DNA of 64,000 bases from Siphonodentalium dalli (lineage: Eukaryota > Mollusca > Scaphopoda > Gadilida > Siphonodentaliidae): positions 171,863,164 through 171,927,163 of the forward strand of contig CP136066.1 in NCBI GenBank assembly GCA_032622095.1, written 5' to 3'. The notes beneath the pieces were generated by a model. That model worked only from the letters and a program-made list of their open reading frames with translations, was not told the DNA's origin and ran no database searches. Positions within the stretch are counted from its first letter, which is position 1, and every line of letters starts with the position of its first letter. This document shows positions 1 through 11,270 of this stretch, piece by piece. The position numbers and the translations under genes are program-made.

Positions 1-560
1 ACCCATATTGGCGCTTTTGAGAATTTGGGCAGAACCTCCCAGGTAGTCGCTGGCCAGTAGCTTGCGCCACCCACCTATATTGGCGCTTTTAAGAATTTGG
101 GCAGAACCTCCCGGGTAGGTAAATATATATAGTGTGAAGCATTCTGGGCTATTTGTAGAAAATATCTATATAATTTGAATTAATTACCTGGTTACGTTCA
201 GTATGCCCATCTCTTCAAGGTCTTCGCCATTACATTGTGATCTTTGGGCAGTAATCACATTTGGGCAGAACCTCCCGGGTAGGCGCTGGCCAGTAGCTTG
301 CCCCACCCACATATAGGCCTATTGGCGTTTTAAAAGAATTTGGGCATAACCTAACGGACAGGCGCTGTAGCTTGACCTACCCACCTATATTATCGCTTTT
401 ATGAATTTGGGAATAATATGAGAAAGGAGAATTTCTATATATTATAGGCCTATACAGTGAAAATTCTGGATTATTTGTAGAAAATAACTATATAATTTGA
501 ATTAATTACCTGGTAAAATTCAGTATCTCTTCAAGGTCTTTGCCATTACATTGTGCTGCG
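1..560. repeat. Short direct repeats at window start
   Basis: A unit of about 73 bp (gaatttgggcagaacctccc followed by ggccagtagcttg and ccacccacctatattggcgc) occurs back to back at 1-120 and again, degraded, at about 255-420. A second block (ctatttgtagaaaata through cattacattgtg) occurs at about 150-240 and again at about 470-555. The region therefore looks like a duplicated segment that itself contains a tandem repeat. I see no gene. Confidence 0.7.
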
Positions 561-1516
561 ACAAACAGGAATATCATCTACCAGATTGAGCTCCAACAAC
601 AGAAATCTATACCATCTACTATAAACAGTTTTTTTTACCATTTTTGGGTGGTTGAACAGTTGAGCGATATATGTGATGTCATGGCAACACAACTTGTTGC
701 TTTGTAAAGGATGTTCATAAATATGGAGGATGGGTGTTCTGTTTTATGATTGATAATATTATGAGAAATTTTATTCCAGTGTTCACAATATGCATGGTTA
801 TAAGGAGAGTTATAACACCAAACACCTGGTTGCTATGGAAACCATGAAATCACCAATACATGTTACATAGTATCCGTATTCTCTCCGCTACATTAAATAT
901 GACATGACATTTGCATAGGATGAAAAATTGCATAAAATGAAAAACATTACGAGAAAAATAGCAAAAAAGGAGAGAAAATCAACATTTTAGAGGCTATATC
1001 AGATAGCGCCACCTTGTGGCAATTATCATAAACACTAATATTCTATCTCAGATTGTTGCTGTAACATAAAAACGTATATTAAGTACATTTTTGCATGATA
1101 AATCGTGCAAAATATGACCGATATCATAAAAAAGCGGCCATTTTTGAAAACGGTTGCCATGGAGACGGGAGCACGTCGACATCGCGATCACCCAAAACAA
1201 ATAATTTTAAGCACATTGTCCGAGGATCAACCCCAACATAAAACCTTGCGTCCACTCGGAAAATCCCTTGGGGTTATATGCTAGGGCCTGTATTGACATT
1301 AGGGGCTTTATTATGCCTCTATTGTATAACACATCAGACAATTAAATTCATTAAAGAAAGAGAACACCATAAGAAGCCAATTATTCCAACATATTGTTAA
1401 TACAATAAATCATCATTTACACACTGTAATAACTCTTATTAATCTGTTATAGGTTATTTGGCTGCATTAAGCAGAACGTGGCCCGCAACATGCATGCACC
1501 ATAATTAACACAATAC
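561..1516. other. No gene seen; AT-rich intergenic DNA
   Basis: There is no ORF of useful length, no recognisable exon and no clear inverted repeat. The stretch is unique-looking AT-rich DNA with short homopolymer runs. Confidence 0.5.
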
Positions 1517-1605
1517 CTTACTCATATTAAAATTCGCGCAGTACAAGTTTTTGGCATACCCATGGGTGGGCGAATTTAAAACTGAGCGAAAAATAGTAGG
1601 ACTCC
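1517..1605. repeat. Fragment of a dispersed element
   Basis: The sequence ccttactcatattaaaattc followed by gcgcagtac and, further on, gagcgaaaaatagta resembles the ends of the inverted-repeat element at 60921-61492. I read it as a small relic of the same family. Confidence 0.4.
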
Positions 1606-1724
1606 TGTTTTTAAATCAAACCACAATTTTTAGAAAAAAAAGGAGCTACGTTAATGAGTTACACACACCACGGAATATTGAATAGACAACTATATATAAT
1701 CAACGTATTTTTTGTTGCATTTAT

Positions 1725-2383
1725 CACAGGCCCCTGGGGAAAATACCAGATATACCATACCAGTGACAAGGTTCACCAGTGACAAGGTTCACAAGTCCGA
1801 TTTTGGGGGGAAAAAACACCATCTATCATATTGCTCATAGATTCTCAATATCGTGCAAATCAGTCACAATATTTTTCAATGTATCTTATTGACCATGAAA
1901 TTTCCCTTTCTTTTGATGTATAATTCCATAATATTAAAAGAAGAGAAGTTGAGACATCATACCGAAAAATTTGCATTATCTACGGGAAATTTGGGACTGA
2001 AACGGGGTGTCAGTCTCCCTGTCCACCTAATATATTCAATAATTCTAAAAAATTGTCAACTCAGCCGAAATATGCCCTAGTGTGTGTTATAGGGCATACA
2101 ATTTTCTTTCGTTTGTTATATAACTTTAAATAGTCCGCTTTTCGTCGGTAGGTTTTGCTAGTTTTCGAAACGATATCTCGACTTTACTTTGTTTGATACT
2201 ATCGAATTATACATCAAAAGAAAGGAAATTCCATGGCCAATAAGACACAATGAAATATATTGTGACTGAGAAGAGAGATTTTGAGAATATATGATAGATG
2301 GTGTTTTTCCCAAAAACGGACTTATGAACCTTGTCACTGTAGTATATAATGGTATATCTGGTATTTATCCCCAGAGGCCTGTG
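1725..2383. mobile_element. hAT-like foldback MITE with 8-bp target duplication
   Basis: The 659-bp element starts CACAGGCCCCTGGGG and ends with the near-complement CCCCAGAGGCCTGTG. The inverted arms run roughly 200 bp inwards (1725-1930 against 2190-2383) and include a shared stretch encoding the start of a caspase-unrelated chance ORF. Identical 8-bp direct repeats GCATTTAT flank it at 1717-1724 and 2384-2391. An 8-bp target duplication with CA..TG ends is the hallmark of the hAT superfamily. There is no transposase, so it is non-autonomous. The ORF at 1853-2080 lies inside the left arm and is not a gene. Confidence 0.85.
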
Positions 2384-2728
2384 GCATTTATGGGTTTATA
2401 AAATTGTAAGTGGCCAATCAATACTGTATAAATTGATCAAATTTGCAAAGCGAAATTATACCAAGTATGTTGTACAGCCACTTACACTTTTATATTAAGC
2501 CAATAAAAGCAACAAAAAATACAATGATTTCTTATAATTAATTTCAACAAATTTAATAGAAAGAATTACCTCAAATATGTCGGTTGTAAAAATTCACAAT
2601 GTCAGTTAGTAGAGTGTCCAGTTCGAACGATTGGACACAATTTTATTGATCGATTTTGCCAGATAATGCGAGATACAGGAAGGTCAAGATTGACTGGCGG
2701 AAAAAATTGAAACACAGAGTCTATTTAA

Positions 2729-3611
2729 TAGTCTAGGCCGGGGTGGGGGTGACCGTCGCACATCGGGGGAATTTATGCGACCATCATTTTCTTATAGGAA
2801 AATTACTCTAGTTTTCGATTCAGAGGGCGCTGAGCCGAGATAGGTGCAAAATATAACTTTTAACTGTTTCATAGGGCATCCTACCTAAAAAAATGACATA
2901 ATTTTAGAGGTTAACAGGCATTAGCCAACTGGTTAACAATAACAGTGCATCAAAATCGGAAAGATTGTAAACATATTTGCAAATTATAGAACGAATGTAG
3001 ACACTTAATCAGATTCAACATTGTTTTCCTGCTTTCGTTCTGATTTGGTGACTTCATGGTATAGAAGGTAACGAGGGGCATCAAAATGCATGGCGATTCA
3101 GACAAAGTGTCATCTCAAATATATATTACAGATAGGAACATCATTTTGTATGAAAAATATATAACTTGGAAGAATTCGACTGATATACTATATTTGCACA
3201 GAGTTGACGCAAGACACTGTCTGAATCGCCATGAATTTTTGATGCGTCACGCTACATATTTTACCATGACGTCACGAAATCAGAACAAAAGAAAAAAACA
3301 ATGTCGAATCTGACAAGTGTGAACAATTAGCCCCATAAATTGCAAATATGTGTCCATTCTTTCCCATTTTGATGCCAGGTCAGCCAGCTGTCAATTGCCT
3401 GTCAAACCGCTGAAATGTGTCTATTTTTTGGTAGGGTACTGTATGAAACATAGCGAAAATGTATATTTTGACACCTATCTCGGCTCGGCGCCATCTGAAT
3501 TCGAAAACTAGAGTAATTTTCCTATAAGAAAATGATGGTCGCATAAATTCCCCCGATGTGCGATGGCCACACCCCCCCCCCCCCCCCCCCCCCCAACCAC
3601 TGCCTAGACTA
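2729..3611. mobile_element. Near-complete 880-bp palindromic foldback element
   Basis: The ends are TAGTCTAGGC (2729) and GCCTAGACTA (3611). Matching arms extend almost to the centre near 3165: for example the block around 2760-2850 (gggggaatttatgcgacc, then gaaaattactctagttttcg) pairs with 3480-3560. The inner block gcatggcgattcagacaaag (3088) pairs with ctgtctgaatcgccatg (3218). TA flanks both ends, compatible with a TA target duplication but not proof. A C-homopolymer of 23 bases (3572-3594) sits near the right end. The 75-codon ORF at 3086 lies in the palindrome and is a by-product. Confidence 0.75.
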
Positions 3612-4180
3612 TAACAATTGTGTCATTAAACATCACTTTTCAAATCCGAAAATACAAGCTAGATACTATATAATTTGACGTAAACCTGCCTGATGCATTG
3701 ACATTCTGCAATTAATTATATTGCAAATTTGAAAATACGGCTACAAAAATTTAATTTTAAGTTAGCCGGATCACAGTAGGATGTTAACAATCTGAGTGTT
3801 TCGGTGAAGCCAATTATCACCAAAGAGCGATAAATGTTTACTTTTAAGCAAACACTTTCAATTCACTGAGAAAGGATCAATAACAAAGAACACACCATAA
3901 ACACACTAGGTAAATTTGCCCAGGGACAAGCGACTTTCGCAATTATTATATGATCATAAGTTTCTTTCTCAATTCCTCTGTTAAAACGTAACGAAAAATC
4001 GAGATATCTAACGATGTTCACCTCATTAATCAAACAAGAGGTTAATAACAGTTCTGAGTGACGTCAGATACTTCAGGGGTTAACATAACGTATTATCAGA
4101 CCTGAAAATAGATAATATTTTCCCAGCGACGTTCAACTTCACAACATCTTGTCCAATCAAAGCGTGTTTCATATAATAAA
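3612..4180. other. No gene seen
   Basis: The stretch is AT-rich with no convincing ORF, exon or tandem repeat. Confidence 0.45.
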
Positions 4181-4311
4181 ACAGTTATCGCATTTTTTTC
4201 TTGGTTGAATTGTGGAATTGACAGCCCTTGGAAGTCAATATTCACCTCGGCCTATGGCCTGGTGAATATTGACAATTCCTCGTGTCAACCTCGAAACAAT
4301 GCGATAACTGT
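4181..4311. repeat. 130-bp hairpin element
   Basis: The sequence acagttatcgcatt at the left pairs with aatgcgataactgt at the right. The inner arms gtcaatattcacc and ggtgaatattgac surround a small ggcctatggcc-like loop. This is a compact foldback unit, probably a non-autonomous DNA transposon; no clear target duplication is visible. Confidence 0.65.
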
Positions 4312-4318
4312 ATAATGT

Positions 4319-4408
4319 TAACCCTTCCTGAATTACTATGCTGGTGATTACAAGTAACTAAGGCGTTGTTAGGCCTTGTCCAATCAGAATCAAGGAAAAT
4401 GAGAGCGA
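4319..4408. repeat. Dispersed repeat, inverted copy at 45436-45560
   Basis: The segment from ttaacccttcctgaatt through ctaaggcgttgttagg to gaaaatgagag is similar to the reverse complement of 45436-45560. The element type is unknown. Confidence 0.55.
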
Positions 4409-4924
4409 AAAATAGAGTTATAATTATATTTATATGTGGGCAACCTATATCAACACCATTATTCTTATGAAAAGAATTTATTATTTTGAGCCAACTTCAC
4501 CACAAAATGATGATGAATTTATGTTCTAGTCGATGTAAATTATTGTTGTGATGACCTTTAATACACACAAGTATCTTCAGGAATGATTAAAAATTGAACT
4601 GTCATCACATACAAGACTTTTATTAATATTTGTCAGTATTGAATTCTGGCAGCACGGTGAGCACAAAGTGTGTTAAAAAGATTAGTGTTAAATTTAAATA
4701 TGAGTAATTTTAATGGAATAATTGCTCAATTGTTCTTCAGATACCACTTGTATGGGTTGGGTGTTGAAACATGTGGGCAAAATTAATGCTGTTACATTTT
4801 CAATAATGGATAATAATTTATCAGAACATGATGATTCAATCTGCATACATATAATTTCAATATCCTCCATATAGACAAATACAAAGATCCCATCCGCACC
4901 TTACAGATTATAACTAAACACCTA
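4409..4924. other. No gene seen
   Basis: AT-rich sequence without a recognisable coding or repeat structure. Confidence 0.45.
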
Positions 4925-5583
4925 AAAAAAAAGTAAGTCCCCCCTCATATTATATCTTATCTCTTGTGTTATTCATCCGATCGTGTTGAATTTTGAACAA
5001 ATTTAGAACATGGTAAATGCAGTACATTGTGGTAGTTATTTATCCCGATAATTTTCTAACCTGCTTCTGATTGGAAAATTTGTCATTTTCAAGAATTACA
5101 CTTTCAACGGAATCGTGTGTTGATGGGTCACATGGGTGATCAGTGTTTGTTAACCCTTTCATGACTGGAGCTTACTGAATTTTTTTGAAAAACTCTGTGC
5201 CAATGCATTCTTTTTTATACGCGAGTCTCCCATAGGGAGCCTTGCATTATATAAGAGAATATATTGGCCTAACAATATTTACCTTGACAGCCAGATTGAC
5301 TACTGGTCATGTTCAAGAACATTCCATGCAGTAATAAGGCTGTTGACACTTAACAATGTTTACCCAGTTATCCCAGCAAAAGTTGATTCTGTTGAGCATC
5401 AAGTTGAAAGTGATTTTTGAAAATGACAAATTCTCCAATCAAGCGACAATCAGAATAAGATGAGAAAACCATATGGATAATTAACTCCCACAATGTTCTT
5501 CCTTTAACATGTTCTACATTTTGAAACGATCAGGTTAATACCATAGGAGATACAGGATTTTATATGAAGGGGGAGCTAACTTT
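4925..5583. mobile_element. Foldback MITE with a second hairpin nested in its centre
   Basis: The left end (aagtaagtccccccttc-like, 4931) is the approximate complement of the right end (gaagggggagctaactt, 5565-5582). The arms continue for about 200 bp, with landmarks such as tagaacatggtaaatg against catgttctacatttt, and aaatttgtcattttcaa against ttgaaaatgacaaattc. At the centre (about 5200-5278) lies a degenerate copy of the ccaatgcattctcttatat hairpin family seen at 32608-32798, so one element inserted into another. Its right edge coincides with the left border of the 5.6-kb tandem duplication. Confidence 0.7.
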
Positions 5584-6065
5584 TTTGTTTATAATTAATT
5601 CTAATTATACACCATGACATTGATTATCAATTTAGTCACTTTCACTGTCCAGTGCTTTTATGGTATTACTGCAGCCACATAGCGACAGGGAGAGGTGGGG
5701 GTGTCGAAACACAAATCATTAAGCCAATATTGGAATTTTGCATTACTTAATTCCTAGGCTATAGTTGGAAATTTTATGATCTCAACACCCCCCAGTTGGA
5801 ACCCTCTAGCAACGTCCCTGTATTACCGGTACCCGGATCTAAATGCAACATAATTTTTCTTTACAGGAATAGGGTACATAAAATTTCCATGAACAACATT
5901 CTAAAAATCAGAAAAGGATAAATTGGTGAATTTTGTGAAATAAAATTGGGGAAATTTAGTCATCATCAATTTGTGGATTTTAAGGGAGGTATATCAATAA
6001 TTCAAATTTACTAGTCCTTTCAATTTCATGTAAATTTTGTAGATTTAATTTTCATGATTACAGAA

Positions 6066-7130
6066 CAAAACCTTTCCGAGAATAAGTTAATTGGCCGTCT
6101 CAACCGGAAAGCTTCCATCATGTTTGATGACGTATTTGCCCCTCCCCAGGATATATGGTTTCTATTGTAAACACGACGTTGACATCTCACTAATAAATTA
6201 ATATCTTTTTCTGTTTTATGTTACCCACATTAATAGTTAATATCTTGAGTCAGTACACGACAACAAGGTGAATAAATATATACCAAGATACAATCGTTGA
6301 TATGTTGTAATTTATAATATGAGAAATGGATGTTGATTTGATTGTGTTCCAAAGACCAAGGATGCAATTTGGTCTGACATCTGAAACCATCCATACACTA
6401 TGTATCGCAACAAAATCAACATTCATTAATTCTATTTACACTCAACCGTGTCAAATGGAAGATTTAAAGAGCATTAAGAGTCCCTTTTAAACGTTGTTCC
6501 CATGACTTGATGCAAGTTGCGTATACACAGAAATGGCTGCAAGTTGGGGTCAGCATGGACTCAGCGCGCGACGTCATGTGACATAATTTCGACAACCTGT
6601 ATCCTGCATTCATCTTCCACAACGCGAATGCATGTGTGAGTGTAAATATATTGAAATAACTGCACGAAACCCACTGACAAGTGCCGTAGATGTGGGCATG
6701 ACATTTTTCGCATGAAATTTCTCACGCTGAACACTAGTTGTTCCATTTTTGTGTAGAAGCAACTTGCAATGAGCTTCAAGAATGACGTTGGAAATTGGTG
6801 CTGAATGCTCTATTAATCTGCTAGTTGACTCGGTTGAGTGTAAATATAAGTAATGGATGCTGATTTTGTTGTGTTCCATAGAGTATGGATACCAGTTGGT
6901 CTGACATTTTTATGTGTGGAACGCTTTCAAGTTCCACACAAAATGTCTGACCAACTTGCATCCATACTCCAAGGAACGCGACAAAATCAAAATCCATTTC
7001 TAAATAGAAACCTTTTCTCCTGGGGGGGGGCAAGTACGTCATTAAACAAGATGGAGGCATTTCCGGTTGAGATGGCTAATTCACTTATTGTTGAGTATTT
7101 TCGAGTTATGGCTACAAAAATGGGAGGTTA
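6066..7130. mobile_element. ~1.07-kb composite foldback inside copy A
   Basis: The outer arm around 6070-6170 (ggccgtctcaaccggaaa, then gatgacgtatttgcccc) is mirrored at about 7015-7125 (gcaagtacgtcattaaac, tttccggttgagatggct). Inside lie two further hairpins: 6325-6440 and 6852-7003, where ttggtctgacatttttatg pairs with aaaatgtctgaccaa. Equivalent elements occupy about 11758-12755 in B and 17390-18387 in C. Several chance ORFs on both strands (for example 6853-7251 and 6821-7060) come from these palindromes. Confidence 0.6.
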
Positions 7131-8261
7131 TCTTATTTCGGCGCCTCAATTTTTCAGAATGAGCCAAAGGCCATATTTTATCTGTCTATCTATGCAGTAT
7201 TATTTTGTGTTCGCATCATTTATTTTAAACGTAAATATTAGCCAAACATAAAGTATTTTCTTGATCGTGATGGTTTATAGCAAACAATTTAAGTTTAAGT
7301 GTTTTTGTTTTCTGAAAGCATGCTTGGTTGTTGCCAAGTTCGGCCAATTTAATTTCGCTCCATCAACCACATTCAAAGATTGTCCAATGAAAAATCCAGT
7401 TTTGTCAATTTATTTTCTGAGATATATTAATATTAGATAGTTAAAAATAATGTTTTATCATTGTAATTATAAGTCATCAACATCGTCATGTAAATGTATT
7501 TGATCTTTTAAAACAGTTGTGTTCATTGCATACCACATGTCCTAGAGCGTGAATTTTATATACAAAAAATAACAGTTCAGACCATGGAACTCACAATTTA
7601 TTAAAGAATATATTAGTGTTCTCAATAACAAAATTGCATAAAGTATGCATTTGTTTTGTGCTCAATCTTTTGTTATAATTACTAAAACAAAGATTTTTGC
7701 TCATTCTGAGAAATTATTTCTCGAAAATCAGATACCCGGGCATATAACTAAAAAAATACTTTAACAAGTTCCTGGGTAAAATCATAAATGCACTGGACCA
7801 CTAGAAGAACTGACACCAAAGAAGTTTAAACACCAGATCTTTTTCTTTTGGATTCAATTTCTATGCATATCCATGAAAAAAAATGTCTGTTTACAGAGAC
7901 AGTAATAGAAGATTTCAACATGCAAGAAGCAGTATGGCAGGGCACAAAATAAATTTAATTTTGCAAGAACCAAATGCCGAATCAAGTTAGTCAAAAAGCA
8001 CTGAAAATAGAAAAGTTTCGCGAGAATCATTACGAGAATTGATTTGGTGATTCTTCCCGAATCTTAAGGACTGTATGGTCACATAAATTGAAACAACATA
8101 CCTTCTTGACAAAACCAATATGAATATAGGCAGTACAATAGTGCTAATAATCCAGAATGTTTGTTGAAATAAACTGGATGAAAGGTTCCAAGGTGTATGC
8201 ATAGAGACTGAACACAACAACATATAATCTGGCAGAGAGATAAGTTGATAACATATGTTAA
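7131..8261. other. No gene seen (copy A; same in B and C)
   Basis: AT-rich sequence downstream (on the minus strand) of the duplicated terminal exon. There is no recognisable exon or RNA gene. The corresponding stretches are about 12756-13926 and 18388-19558. Confidence 0.45.
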
Positions 8262-8700
8262 AGGGGGAATGCACCCTAAATCTGGCCATTTATAGGACCA
8301 TCTCCTATTATACTCAACAGAATATATGCAACAAATTAATGAATTCGAGCCAGGAATAAGTGCAAAATACACTCATGTGCTCTCTGAACGATGTACACAA
8401 GATTGTAATTACAATGAAAATGAGTTTATGGCTCTTATTCCTGGCTCATATTCATTAATTTGTTGCGTTTCGTGGTTTTAGTGCTACAGGTTAGAGTTCT
8501 GGAGTAGCATTTCCATATATGGAAGTCATGAATATTCAAAAGCTCCATATATGGACATGCTACTCCAGAACTTTGACCTGTAGCACTGAAACAGAATGGC
8601 GCTGGGTGGATCCAATATGGACATGAGTTAGCAATTAAACTTATTCTGTTGAGTATAGTAGATGGCCCCATAAATGGCTGAATTTTGGTACAGTCCCCCT
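8262..8700. mobile_element. TTAA-associated MITE (family 3), copy A
   Basis: The left end AGGGGGAATGCACCC, preceded by TTAA, is mirrored by the right end GTACAGTCCCCCT followed by TTAT. Both sides carry the inner motif gccatttatrggrccatct and catacaacaaattaatg-like arms. A second hairpin (tgctacaggttagagttctg pairing with agaactttgacctgtagca) is nested at about 8483-8600. The right end is only 21 bp from the stop codon of the minus-strand terminal exon, so the element would lie in its 3' UTR. A short relative is at 56062-56250. Confidence 0.7.
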
Positions 8701-8720
8701 TTATGAATATAACATGGTGA

Positions 8721-8830
8721 TTAGTCCTCCTTTCGGCGCCTGTCTTTTGAGAAACGGAACCATTCCTTTATAGCATCATTAATCTTGTCCGTGCACTCCT
8801 CTCTGTATATCATGTTTGATCTAACAGCTC
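8721..8830 (-). CDS. DUF4806-like gene, intact terminal exon (copy A)
   Basis: On the minus strand a good acceptor (ttatttccag, ending at 8831) is followed by 110 bp open to a TAA at 8721-8723. The exon starts two bases into a codon, which matches the single base left by the donor of the core exon at 22424. The encoded tail contains AIKEWFRFSKDR followed by basic RRRKED. From memory, proteins of the DUF4806 group (uncharacterised animal proteins, often with an N-terminal coiled coil) end in just this kind of acidic/basic helix after the NW.G core. This is the only one of the three duplicated terminal exons whose frame is unbroken. It is 13.6 kb downstream of the core exon, with copies B and C lying between. 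Function is unknown. Confidence 0.65.
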
Positions 8831-11165
8831 CTGGAAATAATTTATTAGCCGAAAATATTAGTAACAATTGAATCATTTTGCTAATAACATACTTTATAAT
8901 AACCTAGCTGAACTAGCTTATTCAGCATCGGAGGGGCCTGTGGTCCCTGCACAAAATGCCCTGTGCGCTTCACGTACATTTTGATAATTTCAAAAATTTT
9001 AATTTATATCCCCCCCCCCCCCCACAAATTTAGTTATCCAATTAAATAAAAAGAGCATTTAATGCCCATTTCAAATGTTTATTGTGTTGTGTATACAATA
9101 CAACTTCTCTCGCACATATCAGTTTGCATATTTCAAAGCAGCATGTATCCCCATGTAACTTAATGAGGCTTCTACAACGAAACAACACAGATACCGGTAG
9201 AGATCCTTATATTATAAATATGACATAATATTTCTGATTTCAAAATGGAACATGCAAACAAAGGCTCTATTGCAAATGCAGATTTTTTATTTACATAGCA
9301 TATTGTTGAAAAAGTGGAAAATTCAGGGAAATTTGAGCTTCTTGAGTTTGGGCTCCCATACCTGCAACACTAAACAAGTATAAACACAACTAAATACATT
9401 ATTTTCTATTCCATTGATGCATGCTTTTGATTGTTTGAGAGTATAGCATGTGACCTACTAGTGATGAGCCGATAATCGTAAAATGTAAAAGTGTCTCTAC
9501 AGGTGAGTTCAGGATAATGTGGTGTAACATCAAAATTCTCTTCCTCAGACTGAGGTCTCATGTTGAATTCTCGTATTTTGTTAATTGGATAGTGATAAAT
9601 ACACTGGTAACAATTTTTAATATTGTTTTTATTTGTAATCAGACATTTCGTTCCTGTTTTGGTGTCAACAAGCATGCATGCACTCTTCTGAGTTATTATC
9701 GCGGCGAATGCCAAAACTCACCTGTCTGATTGTAGCCAGAATTCAGAACCCCTATTGACTTAGTTGTATAAGACGCGTGCATATGTTGAGGGGAAATACT
9801 GGGTCAACAAGTAGCGACTTATAGACATAAATATACGGTAAATTTGACCCAAGTAGCGACTTATAGACATAAATCTACGGTAAATTTAGCATAATATAAC
9901 ATGTGTATTGGTTGTCAGGACGCAGGGATTCATTCACAAGTCCACCCATACCTACCTTTATACTTACCCTTTGGCATACAAAATATAGCTTTGTTTCCGG
10001 TAACCCCCCACCGCTCGCCAGACGGCCCCACTTAAACTTTTTATTTGCTTGCAAAATGAAAAAAAATCCAAAGTTCCCAATTTACAGTCTGATAATTACC
10101 AAATCACCTCCCAACTTGACTTTATTCTTCCAGTTTCTCTTAGTTTAAGTTGCTGGTTTCAATTCAACGAGTCAATAGCCTAATTAACTTGCAAAATCGC
10201 ACTCACAAACAAGGGGTAGTGGGCTAACAAACATCCAAAAACATGATTCCTCAAAAATAGGCAACTTTAACCCAAGGTCTTTTAGACTAATGGGTATGGA
10301 ATATGTTTATTAACTCAATTTGAAATGTTTGGGTGTTGATTAATACAATTTAAATGGCTTTGGACATATATCACAATTGATTGTTTCATAATACAAATTC
10401 TCAACAATCTGTTGTTAATTATTCTGATAGTTAGACACTGAAGCATGTAACCCAGTATGAAAATTGGATGAAACATGATGATTTGTGGGAAGGTGGGAAT
10501 TGTTTTAGCAGGTCAATATTGTTCACATACAGGGAATTCATGCTTTAACGCAACATGTTATTATGGAATAACTACTTAATTCTACATGCATGTACTAAAT
10601 TATACCAAGAAACAATCATATATAATAGTCCTCACTATGATTTGTAAATAATAATTTCAACTAACTAGAATAAAGTCTATCAGTTTTATAGAGGTATTGA
10701 CTTAGTATTTTTGTGTCCAATGCGGGGAAGGTAGTGGTATGGTGAAAGCTTCCCTAAGACAAAAGATTCACGACAGCCACTCCTATATGCGAGATGTGTA
10801 CAAAGCAGATTGACTCCTGTTATTGCCAGGCCATATGATAAATAAAAATTTAAATAAAAGAATATAAAAAAGTGCCTTGCAAGGTCATTACAATATTATT
10901 TCTAAATAGACTATATATACATTATTACATAGTATATCTGTATCTACAATACATTAAGGAACGGCTGTTATTACCTTTTGCACTATGGGAATTTAAAAAA
11001 AAAAGAGGTTTACCCCCCTCCCCACCCTAATGTTTTGCCCTCTGTTGTCGGAAACAAAAGTATTTTTTTATTTGGCCTTACTGATGTTGTTGCTTCCAAA
11101 TCAAATCACTATGACCTACAGCTGCTAGCGAAAAGGGATAAAATGAAAGAAGAATATATACTCAC
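8831..11165. other. Intron-like interval between exon copies (A)
   Basis: This lies between the terminal exon and the truncated core-exon copy. It holds poly-C tracts (about 9009-9023), a small repeated motif gtagcgacttatagacataa (9810 and 9853), and AT-rich DNA. The ORFs at 9406-9714 and 9903-10148 have no features of a protein. Equivalents are about 14460-16797 (B) and 20092-22423 (C). Confidence 0.5.
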
Positions 11166-11270
11166 TGTGTATAACTTTGACCATTCGCAGGTCTCTGATT
11201 GGGTCCTTTGTCCCTTTTCCAGCCCAATTAATTTTCTCGGATAAACCCTGTCCAATAAGGCTTCCCAAAT
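11166..11270 (-). pseudogene. 5'-truncated DUF4806-like core exon (copy A)
   Basis: On the minus strand this reads LIGQGLSEKINWAGKGTKD and on to the donor gtgagt, as in the complete exon at 22424-22582. The first ~55 bp, with the acceptor, are missing because the duplication breakpoint cut through the exon at about 11270. A plus-strand ORF over the same bases (10978-11244) is its shadow. It cannot be spliced in as an internal exon without an acceptor. Confidence 0.7.

Larger units (their letters stand above)
5583..11270. repeat. Tandem segmental duplication, copy A
   Basis: This is the first of three direct copies of a ~5.63-kb unit (A, B, C). It begins near tttataattaattctaatta (5586; the same string occurs at 11278 and 16910) and ends inside a truncated exon at 11270. 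The left ~4 kb of A differs from B and C at many single bases and at two larger indels. One is a 66-bp stretch near 6494-6560 that is absent from B and C; the other is about 90 bp around 8393-8470 that is replaced in B and C. The right ~1.5 kb is almost identical to B. The left flank of A is the ancestral 3' flank of the duplicated gene end. Confidence 0.92.

Noticed and set aside
6561..7251. Several overlapping ORFs of 72-132 codons on both strands, repeated in copies B and C
   Set aside because: They lie in palindromic foldback DNA, encode similar peptides on both strands because of the inverted repeats, and have no motifs or splice context.
8079..8372. 97-100-codon minus-strand ORFs near the family-3 MITE, repeated at 13.7 and 19.4 kb
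   Set aside because: They run through the MITE terminus and have low-complexity hydrophobic composition. Their recurrence only reflects the segmental duplication.
9903..10148. 81-codon plus-strand ORF conserved in copies A and B
   Set aside because: Conservation is due to recent duplication. In copy C the region carries TA and poly-C length changes, and there is no motif.
10978..11244. 88-codon plus-strand ORF present in all copies
   Set aside because: It is antisense to the DUF4806-like exon on the minus strand, which has splice sites and family motifs.
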